A DNA stretch of 64,000 nt from Diphasiastrum complanatum (GCA_029204225.1 CM055094.1:18846208-18910207), one strand, 5' to 3'; shown: positions 46,337-57,815, counted from the first letter of the stretch. Translations and numbers: made by a program. Notes: generated from the letters alone by a model not told the origin.

Positions 46337-47841
46337 TAAGCTCACACACACCATGGATGGATTTGATACAACTTGGAGAAGTAAGTTTGACACTAATGTA
46401 TTGTTTATCAAGTTTCGCTCTATGAACAGCCGCAATGCAGCTTTACGCCTTAGAGCCAAATTAAAAGGGACTTTTATTTTTCTGGATGATGACCTTACAC
46501 ACACAATGGCAAGCCAGGAAACAAATTATCCAGGATGCAAATGCAAGAAATCAGCGGGTGGTTTTCATTGAAGGCAAACCAAAATTTTTTGATAAAATTT
46601 CTCAATCGGGATTTGGGGCTCTCAGGCAAAGGAGCAGCCCGAGATCCCCTCAGCCTTTACATATTGGTTTTTGGAATTGTAATGGCATACTATCATCTTC
46701 TTCAGCAGGTGACTTCCATTCTTTCATGCTGAAATGTGATATCCTTTTGTTAGCAGAGACTCATGAATCCTTATATAGACCGCTCCCATCCATACAGGCT
46801 TGCACCTGGCACTCAGCGCATCGGCCCTTTGTGAGAGGGAAGACCTTCCGTGGTTCTGGTGGTGTTGCATGTCTCACCAAGGATGTTTTCAAATCTCATT
46901 TTAAACTGGTCAAAAGTGATCCATTTGCACGCTTTATTTGGTTTCAGTTCTCTGGTCACTGTTTGGGGCTTTCTCAGGACCTCTTTCTTGCAGTTTGTTA
47001 CTTTGCACCACAGACATCATCTTTTGCAGATTTTGGTGGTGACCCTTTCCAGGCTCACTCAGATGATATATTCAGCCTTGCACAGCGAGGCCTTATTCTT
47101 TTAGCAGGGGATTTTAATGCTCGTACGAGCATCAGGCAAGCTGAGTTTTATGCAAAGAGTGATTTTCTACAGGTTCACACATTAGATATGGGCTTTGACA
47201 GGACCTCACGGGATGCAGATACTCCAGCTACCCACTTTGGAGAGCGGCTGATTGGTTTAGCAGAGGCCCATTCCTTAACCATTTTGAATGGCCTTCCTTA
47301 CTGGCCTTCGTCAAATCATTTTACTTGTCACCCACATGGAGGAGGACATAGTGTTGTTGACTACTTCATTCGGTCACCGGCTTTGATCCCATTTCTTCAT
47401 ACCTTCCGCATTATACCTCCTACCATTTCTGATCACTCCCTCCTACTTCTATCCCTTGGTCATCATAGTACCACAGTCACAACACACCGTCCCACTCATC
47501 ACCATCGCCCGGTTTTCTGTCCATCTGGTTTTCCCCTCACCGAGTCCCTAGTTACTTTTCTCCAAGACTTCCCCTTCACCTCCTCAGTTGACCAACAAGC
47601 TATCTTTTTATCTCAATCTCTTTTGCAATCTGCCAATACTGCCTATCCTTCGAAAACCTTCCCTTCGCATAAATGCACTCACAACAAATGGTATGATACA
47701 GAGTGCTTCTCATTGCATAAACAAGTTGTATACGCTAGATACCACTCTCCTCACACCCTAGCCTTGAAACAAAAAGAATATCACAAAGTGACTCTGAAAA
47801 AAAAGACAGCTTATCTCCAGTTTGGGACAAAAACTTGTTGA
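46337..47841 (+). pseudogene. LINE ORF1 C-terminus running into the APE endonuclease
   Basis: The ORF1 C-terminal domain reads NVLFIKFRSMNSRNAALRLR, then AKLKGTFIFLDDDLT. A shift at about 46495 then gives QWQARKQIIQDANARNQRVV and FIEGKPKFFDKI. With no stop the same frame enters the endonuclease: IGFWNCNG, LLLAETHE, LLAGDFNAR, HSVVDYFI and SDHSLLLL. These correspond to the catalytic N, E, D/N and D/H residues of the exonuclease-endonuclease-phosphatase family, so the nicking site is preserved. The fused reading suggests that ORF1 and ORF2 may be one polyprotein in this family, or that the boundary stop was lost here. A TGA at 47839-47841 ends this stretch. Confidence 0.85.
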
Positions 47842-49572
47842 TGCTATTGCTCCCCATCCTCCCATTTCTTTTGGCGGATGTTCTCTAAAAACCCTTATAA
47901 ACCCGCTCCTATTGCTATTGAATCATGGATAAATTATGCTACTAAGCTTTATACAGTTGACTCTCTTTCCATTTCTCTTTCCCCACGCCCTTCACAATTC
48001 ACCCTCTTTACCCCGTCCATGGTTGAAAACGCCATCCAAAATGGTCAAACCCAAAAAGCCACTGATGTTGACCTCCTAAGTATAGACTTCCTAAAACCAG
48101 TTGCTCACATTATTGCCCCATACATTTCCCATATCTTTAACCAATCTGTCATCTTCGGTCTCCCCACATCGTGGTGCACCAACCTTTTACACCCTATCCT
48201 CAAAGCCGAGGATCCTTTGATTGTCGACAACTACCGCACTATTATGATTAGTCATACTATGGCCAAGCTATATGGATTCGTTTTACAGTCTATTGTCAGC
48301 TTACGGGCAGAGACAGAGGGGTTACATGCTATGGGACAGGCAGGTTTTCGCGCTGGCTACTCCACGGCTAACCAGATATTCATCTTGAGATGCATTATTG
48401 AGGAGGCTAAGTTCAGGAAGCAGAGGGTTTATTGTTGCTTTGTGGATTTCCGCAAAGCCTTTGAATCTATTCCTAGACACCTTTTACTCCAGCGCTTAGC
48501 ATTGCTTGGCTTTTCTTAGGAGATCATTGTTGCTATCGTCACATTGTATGAGAGAGTGCTGGCCCGTTTTCGAGATGGTGATGGATGGTCCTCTTACATT
48601 CATAGTACAGTGGGAGTTAAGCAGGGATGTCCTTTGTCCCCTACTCTCTTTGCTCTATATATTGATGATTTTGAGCGGATTATTAGGGAGGAGGGTGGAA
48701 ATGGCTGTCCGTTAACAGATATGATTATCCCTATTCTACTGTATGCGGATGACGTGATACTTCTATCGAGATCCGCATCTGGGCTTCAGCAGCACCTTGA
48801 TGCTTTATATACTTTTTGCCAGACATGGGGTTTGATGGTGAACATTGGTAAGACTAAGGTCATGGTGTTCAACACCAATCGACAGCATGAGAGACACAGT
48901 GCTCTACTATGATGGGCTTCCACTGGAGATAGCAGCCTCTTATACTTAGGTGTCCTTTTTACTGGTCCATTGCTCACTTTTAGACCAGCTGCACTGTCTA
49001 GGCTCCGCAAGGGGCACTCTCCTCTTGTCCAGATGGAGAGGTTTTCCTCTATTTACTATGTACATGATCTTGATACGTGCTATCGCCTTTTTTCTGCCAT
49101 TGTCTCTCCGGTGGCTCTATATTCAGCAGAGACGTGGTGTCCTGGCTTGTCCAAAGATACTTGGAGTGATATTTCACGTTTGCAGATCCTTATGCTTAGC
49201 CGGAGGATCCGTGCAAAGCAGTCAGTTCCCCATGATATCATACTGGCAGAGTTTGCCTCACCACCACTGATCGTCGAGGCTATATTTCGGATTATCACAT
49301 TCATTCATAGAGTCTCGGAGCTCGATTCATCCAGTTACGTTGCTACAGCTTTCACATCCTCCCACACTCTAGCTAGTCAGCAGGCTAAGTCCTCATGGTT
49401 TCAGTGTGTTTCTGACCTTTTGAGTAGGTGGGGTTTATCTATATCTGATCTCCCGAATGGGACACACGCATATATCCGCCAGCAGATTTACAGAGCTTAC
49501 ATCAGCACAGTGTGGTCTCACCTAGATCCAGCACGGGTCAAGCTTCATTTTTATCACACTCATCTTCTTTAG
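47842..49572 (+). pseudogene. LINE reverse transcriptase
   Basis: In the same frame as the endonuclease. The N-terminal RT blocks read ATDVDLLSIDFLKPVA, then NYRTIMISHTMAKLY and MGQAGFRAGYSTANQIF. Motif A is CFVDFRKAFESIPR, motif B is GVKQGCPLSPTLFALYIDD, and motif C is LLYADDVILLSRS, so the catalytic aspartates are intact. TAG at 48517-48519 and TGA at 48910-48912 interrupt it. The thumb and connection part continues to 49572 with HDLDTCYRLFSAIVSPVALY and SAETWCPGLS. GVKQGCPLSP and YADDV differ from the GLRQGDPLSP and FADD usual in plant L1 elements and look more like CR1/jockey- or RTE-related clades. Confidence 0.88.
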
Positions 49573-50095
49573 CTTGATGTTTCCGGGCTTCCCATTCGGC
49601 TGGGTTATTTGTCTCAGACGTTATCTTTCGGCCTGCGTTACCGTCTTGGTCTCACCAGCTTGCTATTGAGACAGGCAGATACACAGACAGTGCTGCTCTT
49701 TACAGGAGATTGAGGATGAGTTCCATTTTATTTTCCGATGTCCAGCCTACTATGAGATCAGAGGCAAATACCATTGCTTATACAGAGATACTCCACTTAC
49801 ACTTGCTTCTTTCCTTGCCTTCTCAGATGCGAGATGTGTTGGTTTATTATTGCGAGAGATGTTTACTCTGAGATCTTCCTTTTTATTGGATGTTTTTGAT
49901 GTGGATCATAGCCAGTCCCACATTACGCACTTTTTCCAGAAGAGGGATAGAGATGAGACTTCTGACAGTGAGATAGACACTACAGTACGACGACCGAAGC
50001 TCCAGCATCCTCTTCGCTCCTCCAGGCCCAAGGCTCCTCATAGGAGGCCAACACCTGCTTCTCACCATATCACGCAGCTTTTTATATTCACTTAG
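49573..50095 (+). pseudogene. LINE ORF2 C-terminus with CCHC-like zinc motif
   Basis: After a shift the sequence reads RQCCSLQEIEDEFHFIFRCP, the C..C-E-H-C pattern at the end of many non-LTR reverse transcriptases. It then gives AYYEIRGKYHCLYRDTP and LTLASFLAFSD. The open frame ends ITQLFIFT and a stop at 50095. The basic tail RRPKLQHPLRSSRPKAPHRR may bind nucleic acid. Confidence 0.7.
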
Positions 50096-50332
50096 CCAGT
50101 TAGCTAACTTATTTTAGTTTTCTCTTTCCCTCTGTGTAGCTGGTGGTTAAGCTATTGATATTGTACCCTCAACAGAGCTGGAGGTTAAGCTTTGTTTTTC
50201 TCTCTGTTTTCTAGTGCTGGTTTAGCTGTTAGGAATAAGTCCTACATGGACAATGCTCCTTCTTTTTTGATGTACTTTCTACTTGTCTTTTGTGCCCTCG
50301 GGTACTTGACAGACATTAATATATATAATTCT

Positions 50333-50366
<34 letters not shown>
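50096..50366 (+). other. LINE 3' untranslated part ending in (CT)n
   Basis: GCTGG(T/A)GGTTAAGCT occurs at about 50140 and 50176, with a shorter GCTGGTTTAGCTG at 50216. The element ends in a (CT)n run at 50336-50366 rather than poly(A). Microsatellite-like tails are known in RTE- and CR1-type LINEs. Confidence 0.55.
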
Positions 50367-50368
<2 letters not shown>

Positions 50369-51639
50369 AAAATGTGCATGCCCAGCTCCCGCGACAGTCC
50401 TCTGGAAAATGCGAGCAGTCAGGACAAAAGGTAAACGAGTTTTTTTTCCGGTTCGAACCAAAAAAATTGTTCGACCCGGTGGGCCGGGGTTCAAACCGGC
50501 CATTCAAATCGTGGTTCTTTGACCGAACTATGATTCAACACAACTATGATGTTGGTCATAATGAGGGACTTTGATGGACGGGCTACAATGTTTTGCAATG
50601 TTACTATTTTACAATGTCATGAGAAATGTCATTGTATACTTTTTTGTGGAAATATAAGTGCACCCTATCCTTTAACTCAACATTTCAAGTCTTTTTATGC
50701 CACTAGTGATGATACATTAGACACATTTTGTGTACTCATGGCAGCAATTATTGTTACTCCAAAAATTTATAACAAATTGGTTCTACAAAGATAACCTTAA
50801 AAATCAAGGTGCGTAGCTTCTAACACATACCAACTGATTAAGCAAGTCATTCTGGTATTTTGTCTCCACTTCGATGTCTTGAGCTATCTGCCATGCAAAA
50901 TATATATGTAAGTCCATGCATACGACAAGCTGCTTAAACGTATACAACTTTTGTATATTAGCAATTTGAAAAATGACTATAGACACAAGATGAATACAAA
51001 ACAAAAGTTTTGTTCCATTTTGGTGTATGCACATGGCATAAAGACTCACATAGCAATTAATGGCTTCCTCATCTTATGAAACAAAGTTTAAGGACTTGAT
51101 TGACTTTTACATCATATCTTGTAGCAAGAAAGTTATGTATCTAAACAACAATTGTATGAATTTAAATATTCACAATCAAGAACACATCCATACAAGGTCG
51201 TGCATGAAACATAGATTATAGCAATAAATAATCGATTTCTTATCAGTCTCCAATTGAAGTATCAAGGCAATAAGCAATAAACTGGTTTGTCGTCAATCAT
51301 GAGTCCTACAAACAAACATTGCCATAGAGTTCTCCCTTGAAGGTCTCAATTTCTAGAACCATCACTATCAAAATGAAAGAAGCAATTGTCTACTTATACT
51401 AATTTTTATTTGCATTCTTTTGAGTTGTTCTGCCCATAACTTGGTATTAGGCAAGGAGATATTGGCCACAAAGTTAAGAACGTTAAATCACATAAGCCTT
51501 TGTGTACTTCAAATTCATGACCATTCATTAACATCCAACTTCCTAATTGTACAATTAAAATTAGGGTAAGGATAAGACAACGCGCCCCTACTGAAAAAAT
51601 CACATAACATAGTTGCAACTGATCGCGATCCGCCCAAGA
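50367..51639. other. No gene recognised
   Basis: Short open frames only. GGAAAATG(T/C)G recurs at about 50367 and 50403. The stretch from 50800 to 51600 is AT-rich with no motif seen. Confidence 0.45.
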
Positions 51640-51960
51640 TCTATGACATTATGTTTTCGCCATCATGCAAACATTGCTTGAGTTTGCTAACATGAAACAT
51701 TGGATGCACCTTGCATCCCAAGGGTAGTTGTAGCTTATAGGCTACCTAGCTAACTTTCTTAACAATTAGCCATGGTCCACAATACCTAGGAGATATCTTG
51801 GCACACTTTCCCGTGCGTAGCAACCTTCGACTTGAAAGGAACTAGTAAATACACCCAATCTCCTATCTCAAATTCTCGATGGGTACGATTCTCACAAGAG
51901 TAGCTTTCTGCCCTAGCCATTGCCTTAGACAGGTCGTGTCGTCTCTAATCTCTACCGCAC
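51640..51960 (-). pseudogene. Ty3-like integrase C-terminal fragment
   Basis: Reverse-strand reading gives ARAESYSCENRTHREFEIGD, then WVYLLVPFKSK, DISPRYCGPWLIVKKVS, a stop, then VAYKLQLPLG and VHPMFHVSKLK. This is the GPY/F-like C-terminal module of Ty3-like integrases (EVGDWVYLRL..., LSPRYYGPY, HPVFHVSQLK). It is separate from the fragment at 38590. Confidence 0.85.
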
Positions 51961-52246
51961 CTGGGCTAAAAACTCCGTAGCACTAGGCACCTCCCGCGGA
52001 AACCCTATGGTAGTTGGGCTACTCAATTCTGTGTGGACGCACATCTCTTATCGCTATACGCAAACTTTACTAAGGGTAAGTGCTTCACCCAGTCTGTCTG
52101 CGTACCACTAGCATATGCAAGAAGCATGTCTTTAGAAATCTGATTAACCGGCCATCCGTGTTAACATGCTCCGTACTACTCATCCGCAATTGTGTTCCCA
52201 GCTAGGTTTTGCATGGCATATGCTTAGGTGTCCTAAAGGCTATAAG
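51961..52246. other. No gene recognised; ends with TSD ATAAG
   Basis: Possibly more of the decayed Ty3-like element. ATAAG at 52242-52246 is the presumed left target duplication of the next LTR element. Confidence 0.4.
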
Positions 52247-52715
52247 CGTTAAGAGTGTCCCCATTGTTACTCCTAATATTGTCATCTACGACTAATTAGG
52301 ATCATTAGGCCCTGCCTGCATGCTAATGCTAGGGCCTTTACCTATATTTAGTAAAGTCAAGTTAGACTTTAGTTAGGCAATTTCAAAATTCTAGTGCTTG
52401 ATTTGGAGCACAATGCTTGATTTGGAGCACAAGCTTTGTTATAGATGGGTGTTGGGTGTGTTTACCTTATACACAGACATCAATTAGGCAATTGCTTTTA
52501 AGTTGTATTTTCATTATTGGCAAAGAGACTTGATGCCAAAATATATAAATATGTAGTGTGCCCTAGTCCATTAGCAATGGGACATAGTTGGAGTACATCT
52601 CATCATTATGCTTCATCATTGTTGTTTGTGTTCTCTTTCATGTGTACGACTAGTGTCTAACAAAAATAGAAATCTTGTCTTGGGTAACTTGTATGAGTAA
52701 GTCGATTTACTAACA
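52247..52715 (+). repeat. 5' LTR copy
   Basis: Aligns end to end with the 3' copy. It starts CGTTAAGAGTG (where the other starts TGTTAGATTTA) and ends TTTACTAACA. Confidence 0.7.
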
Positions 52716-53434
52716 ATAGAGCAATTTCCCTTTCGAACTGCTTTCTTTCCATCTTCTGGTTGATTTGATTGATTGTCTTCATGATCCTGCTTCTTCTTCT
52801 TCTTCTTCTTTTTGTTTTTTTCCCCTTTGTCACCCTTCTTGAAACTTTGCTCTTGCTTCTTTGCTAAATAATGCCTGCTCCTTGAAATCATCCCTGTTGA
52901 CAAGATTTTGTCGTCTCATTTCCTCCTGTAGTAGTATTGCATTCAACTCATCAAAAGAAGGCCTCATGTCCCGTAACGACAACATTATCACAAAGTTTTG
53001 ATAAGCCAAAGGTAAACTATTAAGCGTGATAGATACCAACTCTGAATCCGGAACACTTTCTCCAACTGCAACAAGTTGGCTCTCAAATCTTTCACTTGAG
53101 TAAAGTAGTCTGTTACTGATTGACCTGTACCCATCTTTAATGTATGTAGCTTATTAGTTAAGAACAAAATTCGAGATTGATTTACAGTCTCGTACAAATT
53201 CTTCAGAATATCCCAAGCATCCTTGGGTCCAACAGCATCCCTGATATGACTTATAATCATATCCTTAACAAACAAGTTAATGATATGATGAGCTTTTCTC
53301 CCCCGCCTCTGATACTCTTGCAACTTCATGTCTGTAGTACGAAGTATCTCAACACTTTGTGACAATGTCCCAATATTCTCGATCCTGAAGAATATTTTGC
53401 ATCTTGAACTTTCATATGTTGTAGTTTGTACCAT
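52716..53434 (-). pseudogene. Copia D gag (reverse strand)
   Basis: A UBN2-type gag in two or three frames. From 53434 it gives ILRTTDMKLQEYQRRGRKAH, then DMIISHIRDAVGPKDAWDIL and NLYETVNQSRILFLTNKLHT. A shift near 53040 leads to VSITLNSLPLAYQNFVIMLS and SFDELNAILLQEEMRR. Then a Lys-rich linker ends abruptly at the LTR edge at 52716, so the zinc knuckle and all of pol are lost. This Copia lineage is distinct from A-C. Confidence 0.85.
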
Positions 53435-54106
53435 CTAGCTTACTAGATTTTGGTAACACAGCATCATTCAACCCTGCCATAATACTCAAATTTGTAGCAA
53501 CTTCCAACAACCTAATTTTCAACAAACAGTATCTTACCAAATTTCAGCACTCAGCCTTGCAAGTCAGTGATCAGATTATGCTGCAACCAGCAAGTAGATA
53601 TACAATTCCAGCCAGCGAACAGGTTCTGCTACACTCTAGCTTACGGGTTCAACTATGATCTAGGTCTACTTCTAGCAAACAGGTCTGTAGTCAGCTAGTA
53701 ATCAGGTCTGCATCTCTTGAACAAGCAGTAGGCAACCAGTGAACAATTGATCAGGTCTACCAGCGATCTCGTATAGTAGTGCTCAAATATCTATGCAGGC
53801 AACGAAGAGGGTCCAACAATCCAGCCAGGGATCTACAGACCTGTAAGCAGTGATCTAATTCTAGCGATCAATACTCAGGTCACAAACAACCCTGCAAGCA
53901 TTAGCTAACAGGTCAGCAGCCAGTCAGTGATCAACCTGTAAATCTTTTCCGACGATCACATCTTCTCCTAGGAGATCGACGTTGTCCTTCTGACAACGAT
54001 GACTCCACATGCAGCTTCAGCTCCTTCAATAATCTAATTGCACACCTACAAACAATCTCTCTCTCTTTCACGGAGGATCTTGATAGTTTCCAAGGTCACA
54101 AAGCCT
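53435..54106 (-). other. Copia D leader between primer-binding site and gag
   Basis: Non-coding, with frequent CAGGTCTGCAG- and AGTGATC-like phrases (about 53570-53940). This is the position of the packaging leader of the element. Confidence 0.6.
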
Positions 54107-54118
54107 GCTCTGATACCA
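54107..54118 (-). promoter_or_regulatory. Primer-binding site of Copia D (reverse strand)
   Basis: Forward GCTCTGATACCA is the complement of TGGTATCAGAGC. It directly abuts the LTR boundary at 54119. Confidence 0.9.
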
Positions 54119-54538
54119 TGTCAGAATTTGATGCTCAAATTCTAGATAGGAGTTAACTAGTCATACTAGCACTCACACTCACAAATCAAGATCAACATAA
54201 GAGACTGAAGAGAACTTGGATTAATAGAAGATAGAGCTACGCTCTCTACAGTGGAATGAATATGAGGTGGGGCGCCAAACTCCTTATATAATCTCTCTAG
54301 CCCTTGTGAAAAGCCAAAAGCGTAATGCAAAAGCTAAAGGCAAAAAGCTAATTACTATAGATGTACCTATTTTGGGTAAAAGACCCTTAATGAATTGCTA
54401 AGTGTAAAAACACGTTCTAAAATAGAACTAATGCGCTCACCTAAATGTACTTTACTAAAAGTAGAATTGGCCCCTATAATAGCTTGCAGGCATGGCCAAA
54501 CTAACATTAGGGGTGCAAATAAACATTACTTTCTAACA
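54119..54538 (-). repeat. 5' LTR of Copia D (reverse strand)
   Basis: On the reverse strand it begins TGTTAGAAAGTAATG and ends TTCTGACA next to the primer-binding site; 420 bp. A TATATAA box is readable on the reverse strand at about 54283-54292. No second LTR of this element was found. Confidence 0.8.
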
Positions 54539-55665
54539 AAACTATGGGTCTATATCTAAGAAAATCGATATTCAAGTCAAAAGGATTTTTCATTGTCATA
54601 GTTTCCTATCATGGTGGCAAATCATAAGTTTATTGTTACAAGTGATAGGTGTGACAAGTTGTGTGGGAAATTTAGTTCAAGAAGTTTTTTTGAATCTATC
54701 CAAGTTCATGTTCTGTAATGTGCTAGATTCAGTTTTTTCCAATCAGATTTGGAAGTTCAGGTTGTTGATTAGCCTCTGAAAATCAACAGTTCAGGCTTTT
54801 GATTAGCCTCTGAAAATCAATAGTTTAGGTTGTTGGTTGGCCTCATAAAAACAACAAACTTAGTTATTGAATTGACGCGTTGTTGTTTAGACTCATGAAA
54901 AACAAGAAGGTTCCTTTCCATGAATCGACAAGTTATTGATCAATCTGAAGTCTTCTTAAATGAAGCAGGTTTACTTCAAGATGAGGAAGTATCGAGTTTT
55001 ATATTTCTATAGGTCAATCATCATGGATGATTTTAGTGCAGGGAGGTGTTGATGTTTTGGGTGTGGTTGTGATGGAGATGTCCGTAAATCAGGAAGAAGA
55101 TGGACACGAGAAGCCATATGACATAGTGTCAAGATAAATAAAGGGCATGTTGAGATGCTTTCTAGGTTGTGTGAGATAGAGTCAGGAGATTCCATAGAAC
55201 AGATGTGTCAAGTACTATGTGTAAGAAATTATTTGAGTATCAGTTACTTTGTGTGAGGAAGTATTGCATACATTTTATCTTTCTCTTGGGGATGCTCTAT
55301 TACTTTCATATTTGATCTGGTTCATAGATGACATTCTATTTGTATCATTTTTGGAGAGTGATTGGATGCAAACATGAAGTGTTATCAACGGTGGTCGCAC
55401 ATATGCACGGAGAGACATGAAGACAAAGTCAAGTCATTGAAAACTCAAATTAAGCAAGTTCTTATGAATGGAGCGAAATGGATCATCATAAAAAGGAATT
55501 CTACATCAACATAGGAGAGTTTTACATCGAGTAATGAAGACATTGAGATCAAAGTTGATCATGGATTTTACATCAAAATTGAGGATCTTCATTACATGAG
55601 GATACACATGAATACTTGTGCTATGCATAGTTCTTGTTATTAACAATGTAAACATTAAGGGGGCG
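54539..55665. other. Interior of the LTR element, no coding motif seen
   Basis: AT-rich with no recognisable protein. TTGATTAGCCTCTGAAAATCAA occurs twice (about 54766 and 54796), and related GTTGGTTGGCCTC follows. The G-rich tract TTAAGGGGGCG at 55655-55665 precedes the 3' LTR. Confidence 0.5.
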
Positions 55666-55870
55666 TGTTAGATTTAATGTTCACATTGTTACCCCTGATG
55701 TTGTCATCTAGGACTTGAGTTGCAGGGGATCGCGATCTACTGCAAAAACGTTCCGGATCTCGCGATCCGGAACGTCAGCGATCTGCTACCCGAATCGCAA
55801 ATTTTTTTTTTTTTTTGTGGAGAAAGGAGTAATGGCCAACTTTTCATTTTTTTTTGAGGTTAATACTAAC

Positions 55871-56097
55871 CTAAGGAAGCGGATGGTGCATCTGCGTCCG
55901 CGTCCCTGTCCGTGTTTGGACCCGAACGCGCCAGGGATGCGTTCAAGGGTCCGGACGCGTCCGTTTTTTTTTTTTTTTTTAATTTAGTGTTATTTAGCAA
56001 AAATAAAATAAAATAAAATATGAACGCATCCGACTCCGCGTCCGGGTCCGGACGCCGGACGCGGACGCAAAATCCCCGCGTCCGTCCCTCATGTCTG
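55871..56097. mobile_element. 227-bp GC-rich insert with 8-bp TSD inside the MITE
   Basis: ATACTAAC at 55863-55870 is repeated at 56098-56105. The insert is rich in GCGTCCG and its complement near both ends and could fold on itself. An 8-bp duplication would suit a hAT-type MITE. A (T)n and a TAAAA repeat lie at its centre. Confidence 0.55.
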
Positions 56098-56272
56098 ATA
56101 CTAACTAAACCGTAGTTGAATGGTGGACATGCTTTTCCAATAGATATCAGAAATCAGTTTTGAAATGGTGTTCTGATGCCAATGGTTTGCAGATCTACTG
56201 ATTCCGTTTTCTGTTAGAAAACGATAGACAGAGTTAGAAGGCGGGAATTGTATACTTGTTGTGAAATAGCTG

Positions 56273-56360
56273 AAACCATCTACTGATGTCCAAATTTCTG
56301 AAGCCATATGAAAATGCAGCTAGTTTTCTTAAACCATCTACTGATGTCCAGATTTTTGAT
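56273..56360. repeat. Tandem duplication, 58-bp period
   Basis: AAACCATCTACTGATGTCCA occurs at 56273 and 56331 inside the MITE. Confidence 0.85.
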
Positions 56361-56928
56361 GAATGTAGCTTCTAGCCATCTGAAACCAAGCAACAAATCT
56401 GCATAACATTCGCTTTTTTGATATCCTTTCACATAATACCCATATTGGCAACTATCCCAAAAAAAAAAAAATTGTGTTCCGGGAAACCCTAATGGTAAAT
56501 CCCGGAACGCGGACTGCAACTTTGTCTAGGACTAATTAGGATCATTAGGCCATGCCTACATGCTAATTCTAGGGGCCTTTACCTATATTTAGTAAAGTCA
56601 AGTTAGACTTTAGTTAGTCAATTTCGATATTCCAGTGCTTGATTTGGAGCACAACTTTTGTTATAGATGGGTGTTGGGTGCTTTTACCTTATACATAGGC
56701 AATTGCTTTTAAGCTGCTTTTTCATTATTGGCAGAGACTGATGCCAATAAATATAAGTATGTAGTGCGCCCTAGTCCATTAGCAATGGGACATAGTTGGA
56801 GTACATCTCATCATTATGCTTCATCATTGTTGTTCGTGTTCTCTTTCATGTGTATGACTATTGTCTAACAACAATAGGAATGTTGTCTTGGGTAACTTGT
56901 ATGAGCGAGTCGGTTTTCTAACAATAAG

Positions 56929-57815
56929 TACCCTACAAGAACTCGCCCTCCTACACTTCCAAATTCCAATTTGTGTTTACCAGAATCCTCTACTCATTTG
57001 CATTCACTCAGTGGCTCGAGGGTGAAGCTATTGTGGGTTGACCTTTAGCTTCTAGCTAGTTGGGTGGTTTGGCTCCATGGTCTATCCTTTTGGTGCTTTG
57101 CAACAGGATCTATAGGAGGAGATCTTCACACTCATGGTGACACCTCATACTTTCCCATGCATGTACTTGAGGAGCTTTGCTTGAAGCGGGTTAGGCAAAT
57201 CCACGCCCCTCTCTAATTATTCATTTGAGTTGTTTCAATATCATACCGTAAGCAAATCCTATGCATCTGGCATTTCTCCATGCTTTCATAGCTAGTCAGT
57301 CTCTCTTGCTTTCAAGGTGTGTCTTAGTGATTTATATAAAACATAGGTAGGGACGTGAAATTTGTCAATTGGCTTTGCGTATGACTCTCTTGAAAAGGGG
57401 GAGAAAGAAAAGGGCTAGTTCAAATCAGATCAATGAAGGACTAATGAATGTTTTGACGACTCATCTTGAACGTCACAAAATTTGAAATACCTAGGAGAAA
57501 ACATTAACGTCACAAAATTTGAAATACCTAGGAGAAAACATTAATGTCAAGATACGTACGAACTTCTTCATCATTTTTGTTAAAAAACTCAACCTTATGG
57601 AGTAACAAAATAAGTTGTTAGGTAATTGGTCAACAAAAGCATATACAAAGACAAATGCAAAGACACCTATAAAAAACATAAGAACTTTCAACTAACCACT
57701 CCCAATGCCAACAAAGAGGAAAATTCAAACAAACATAAGGTACACGAATTATGTAAATGTTATCATCCTCTGGTCACAACCTCATCAAAAATATCGATAA
57801 AAACTTGGTCTAGGT
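56929..57815. other. No gene recognised
   Basis: No coding motif. It contains a perfect 37-bp tandem duplication (57471-57544) and ends at the left terminus of hAT-2. Confidence 0.45.
57471..57544. repeat. Perfect 37-bp tandem duplication
   Basis: CGTCACAAAATTTGAAATAC and the following 17 bases are repeated without change at 57508. Confidence 0.95.

Larger units (their letters stand above)
40150..50366 (+). mobile_element. APE-type LINE, split by a hAT element at 41282-46328
   Basis: The element consists of a GC-richer leader (about 40150-40578), ORF1 (40579-41281 plus 46337 onward), an endonuclease, a reverse transcriptase, a C-terminal zinc-binding motif, a 3' untranslated part and a terminal (CT)n run (50336-50366). 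The exact 5' end and the LINE target duplication were not found. Removing the hAT element and one 8-bp TSD copy restores continuity of ORF1. At least three in-frame stops and several shifts make this copy inactive. Confidence 0.85.
55716..56524. mobile_element. 809-bp non-autonomous insert with 9-bp TSD (Mutator-like MITE)
   Basis: TCTAGGACT (55707-55715 and 56525-56533) is duplicated on both sides, and the uninterrupted sequence at 52287 (GTCATCTACGACTAATTAGG) shows the empty site. Both ends carry AGTTGCAG in inverted orientation. A 9-bp duplication points to the Mutator superfamily. No coding sequence is present. A 12-bp perfect inverted repeat with a 4-bp loop lies at 55748-55775. Confidence 0.75.
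52247..56923 (+). mobile_element. LTR element with TSD ATAAG, interior replaced or invaded
   Basis: The presumed 5' LTR (52247-52715) and 3' LTR (55666-56923 including an 818-bp insertion) share long identical runs, such as TATATTTAGTAAAGTCAAGT and GTGCTTGATTTGGAGCACAA. ATAAG flanks the outer ends (52242-52246 and 56924-56928). A G-rich tract, TTAAGGGGGCG, precedes the 3' LTR and fixes orientation. The interior contains a reverse-strand Copia D gag and LTR directly abutting the 5' LTR, and no primer-binding site is present there. No coding motif was seen at 54539-55665. Confidence 0.65.
55666..56923 (+). repeat. 3' LTR copy, interrupted by a MITE
   Basis: Begins TGTTAGATTTAATG and ends TTTTCTAACA. 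Removing 55716-56533 (insert plus one TSD copy) leaves about 440 bp that aligns with 52247-52715. Confidence 0.8.

Noticed and set aside
40150-50420. Target-site duplication of the LINE
   Set aside because: GGAAAATG(T/C)G after the (CT)n tail recurs only downstream at 50403, not at the 5' side, so no duplication can be claimed.
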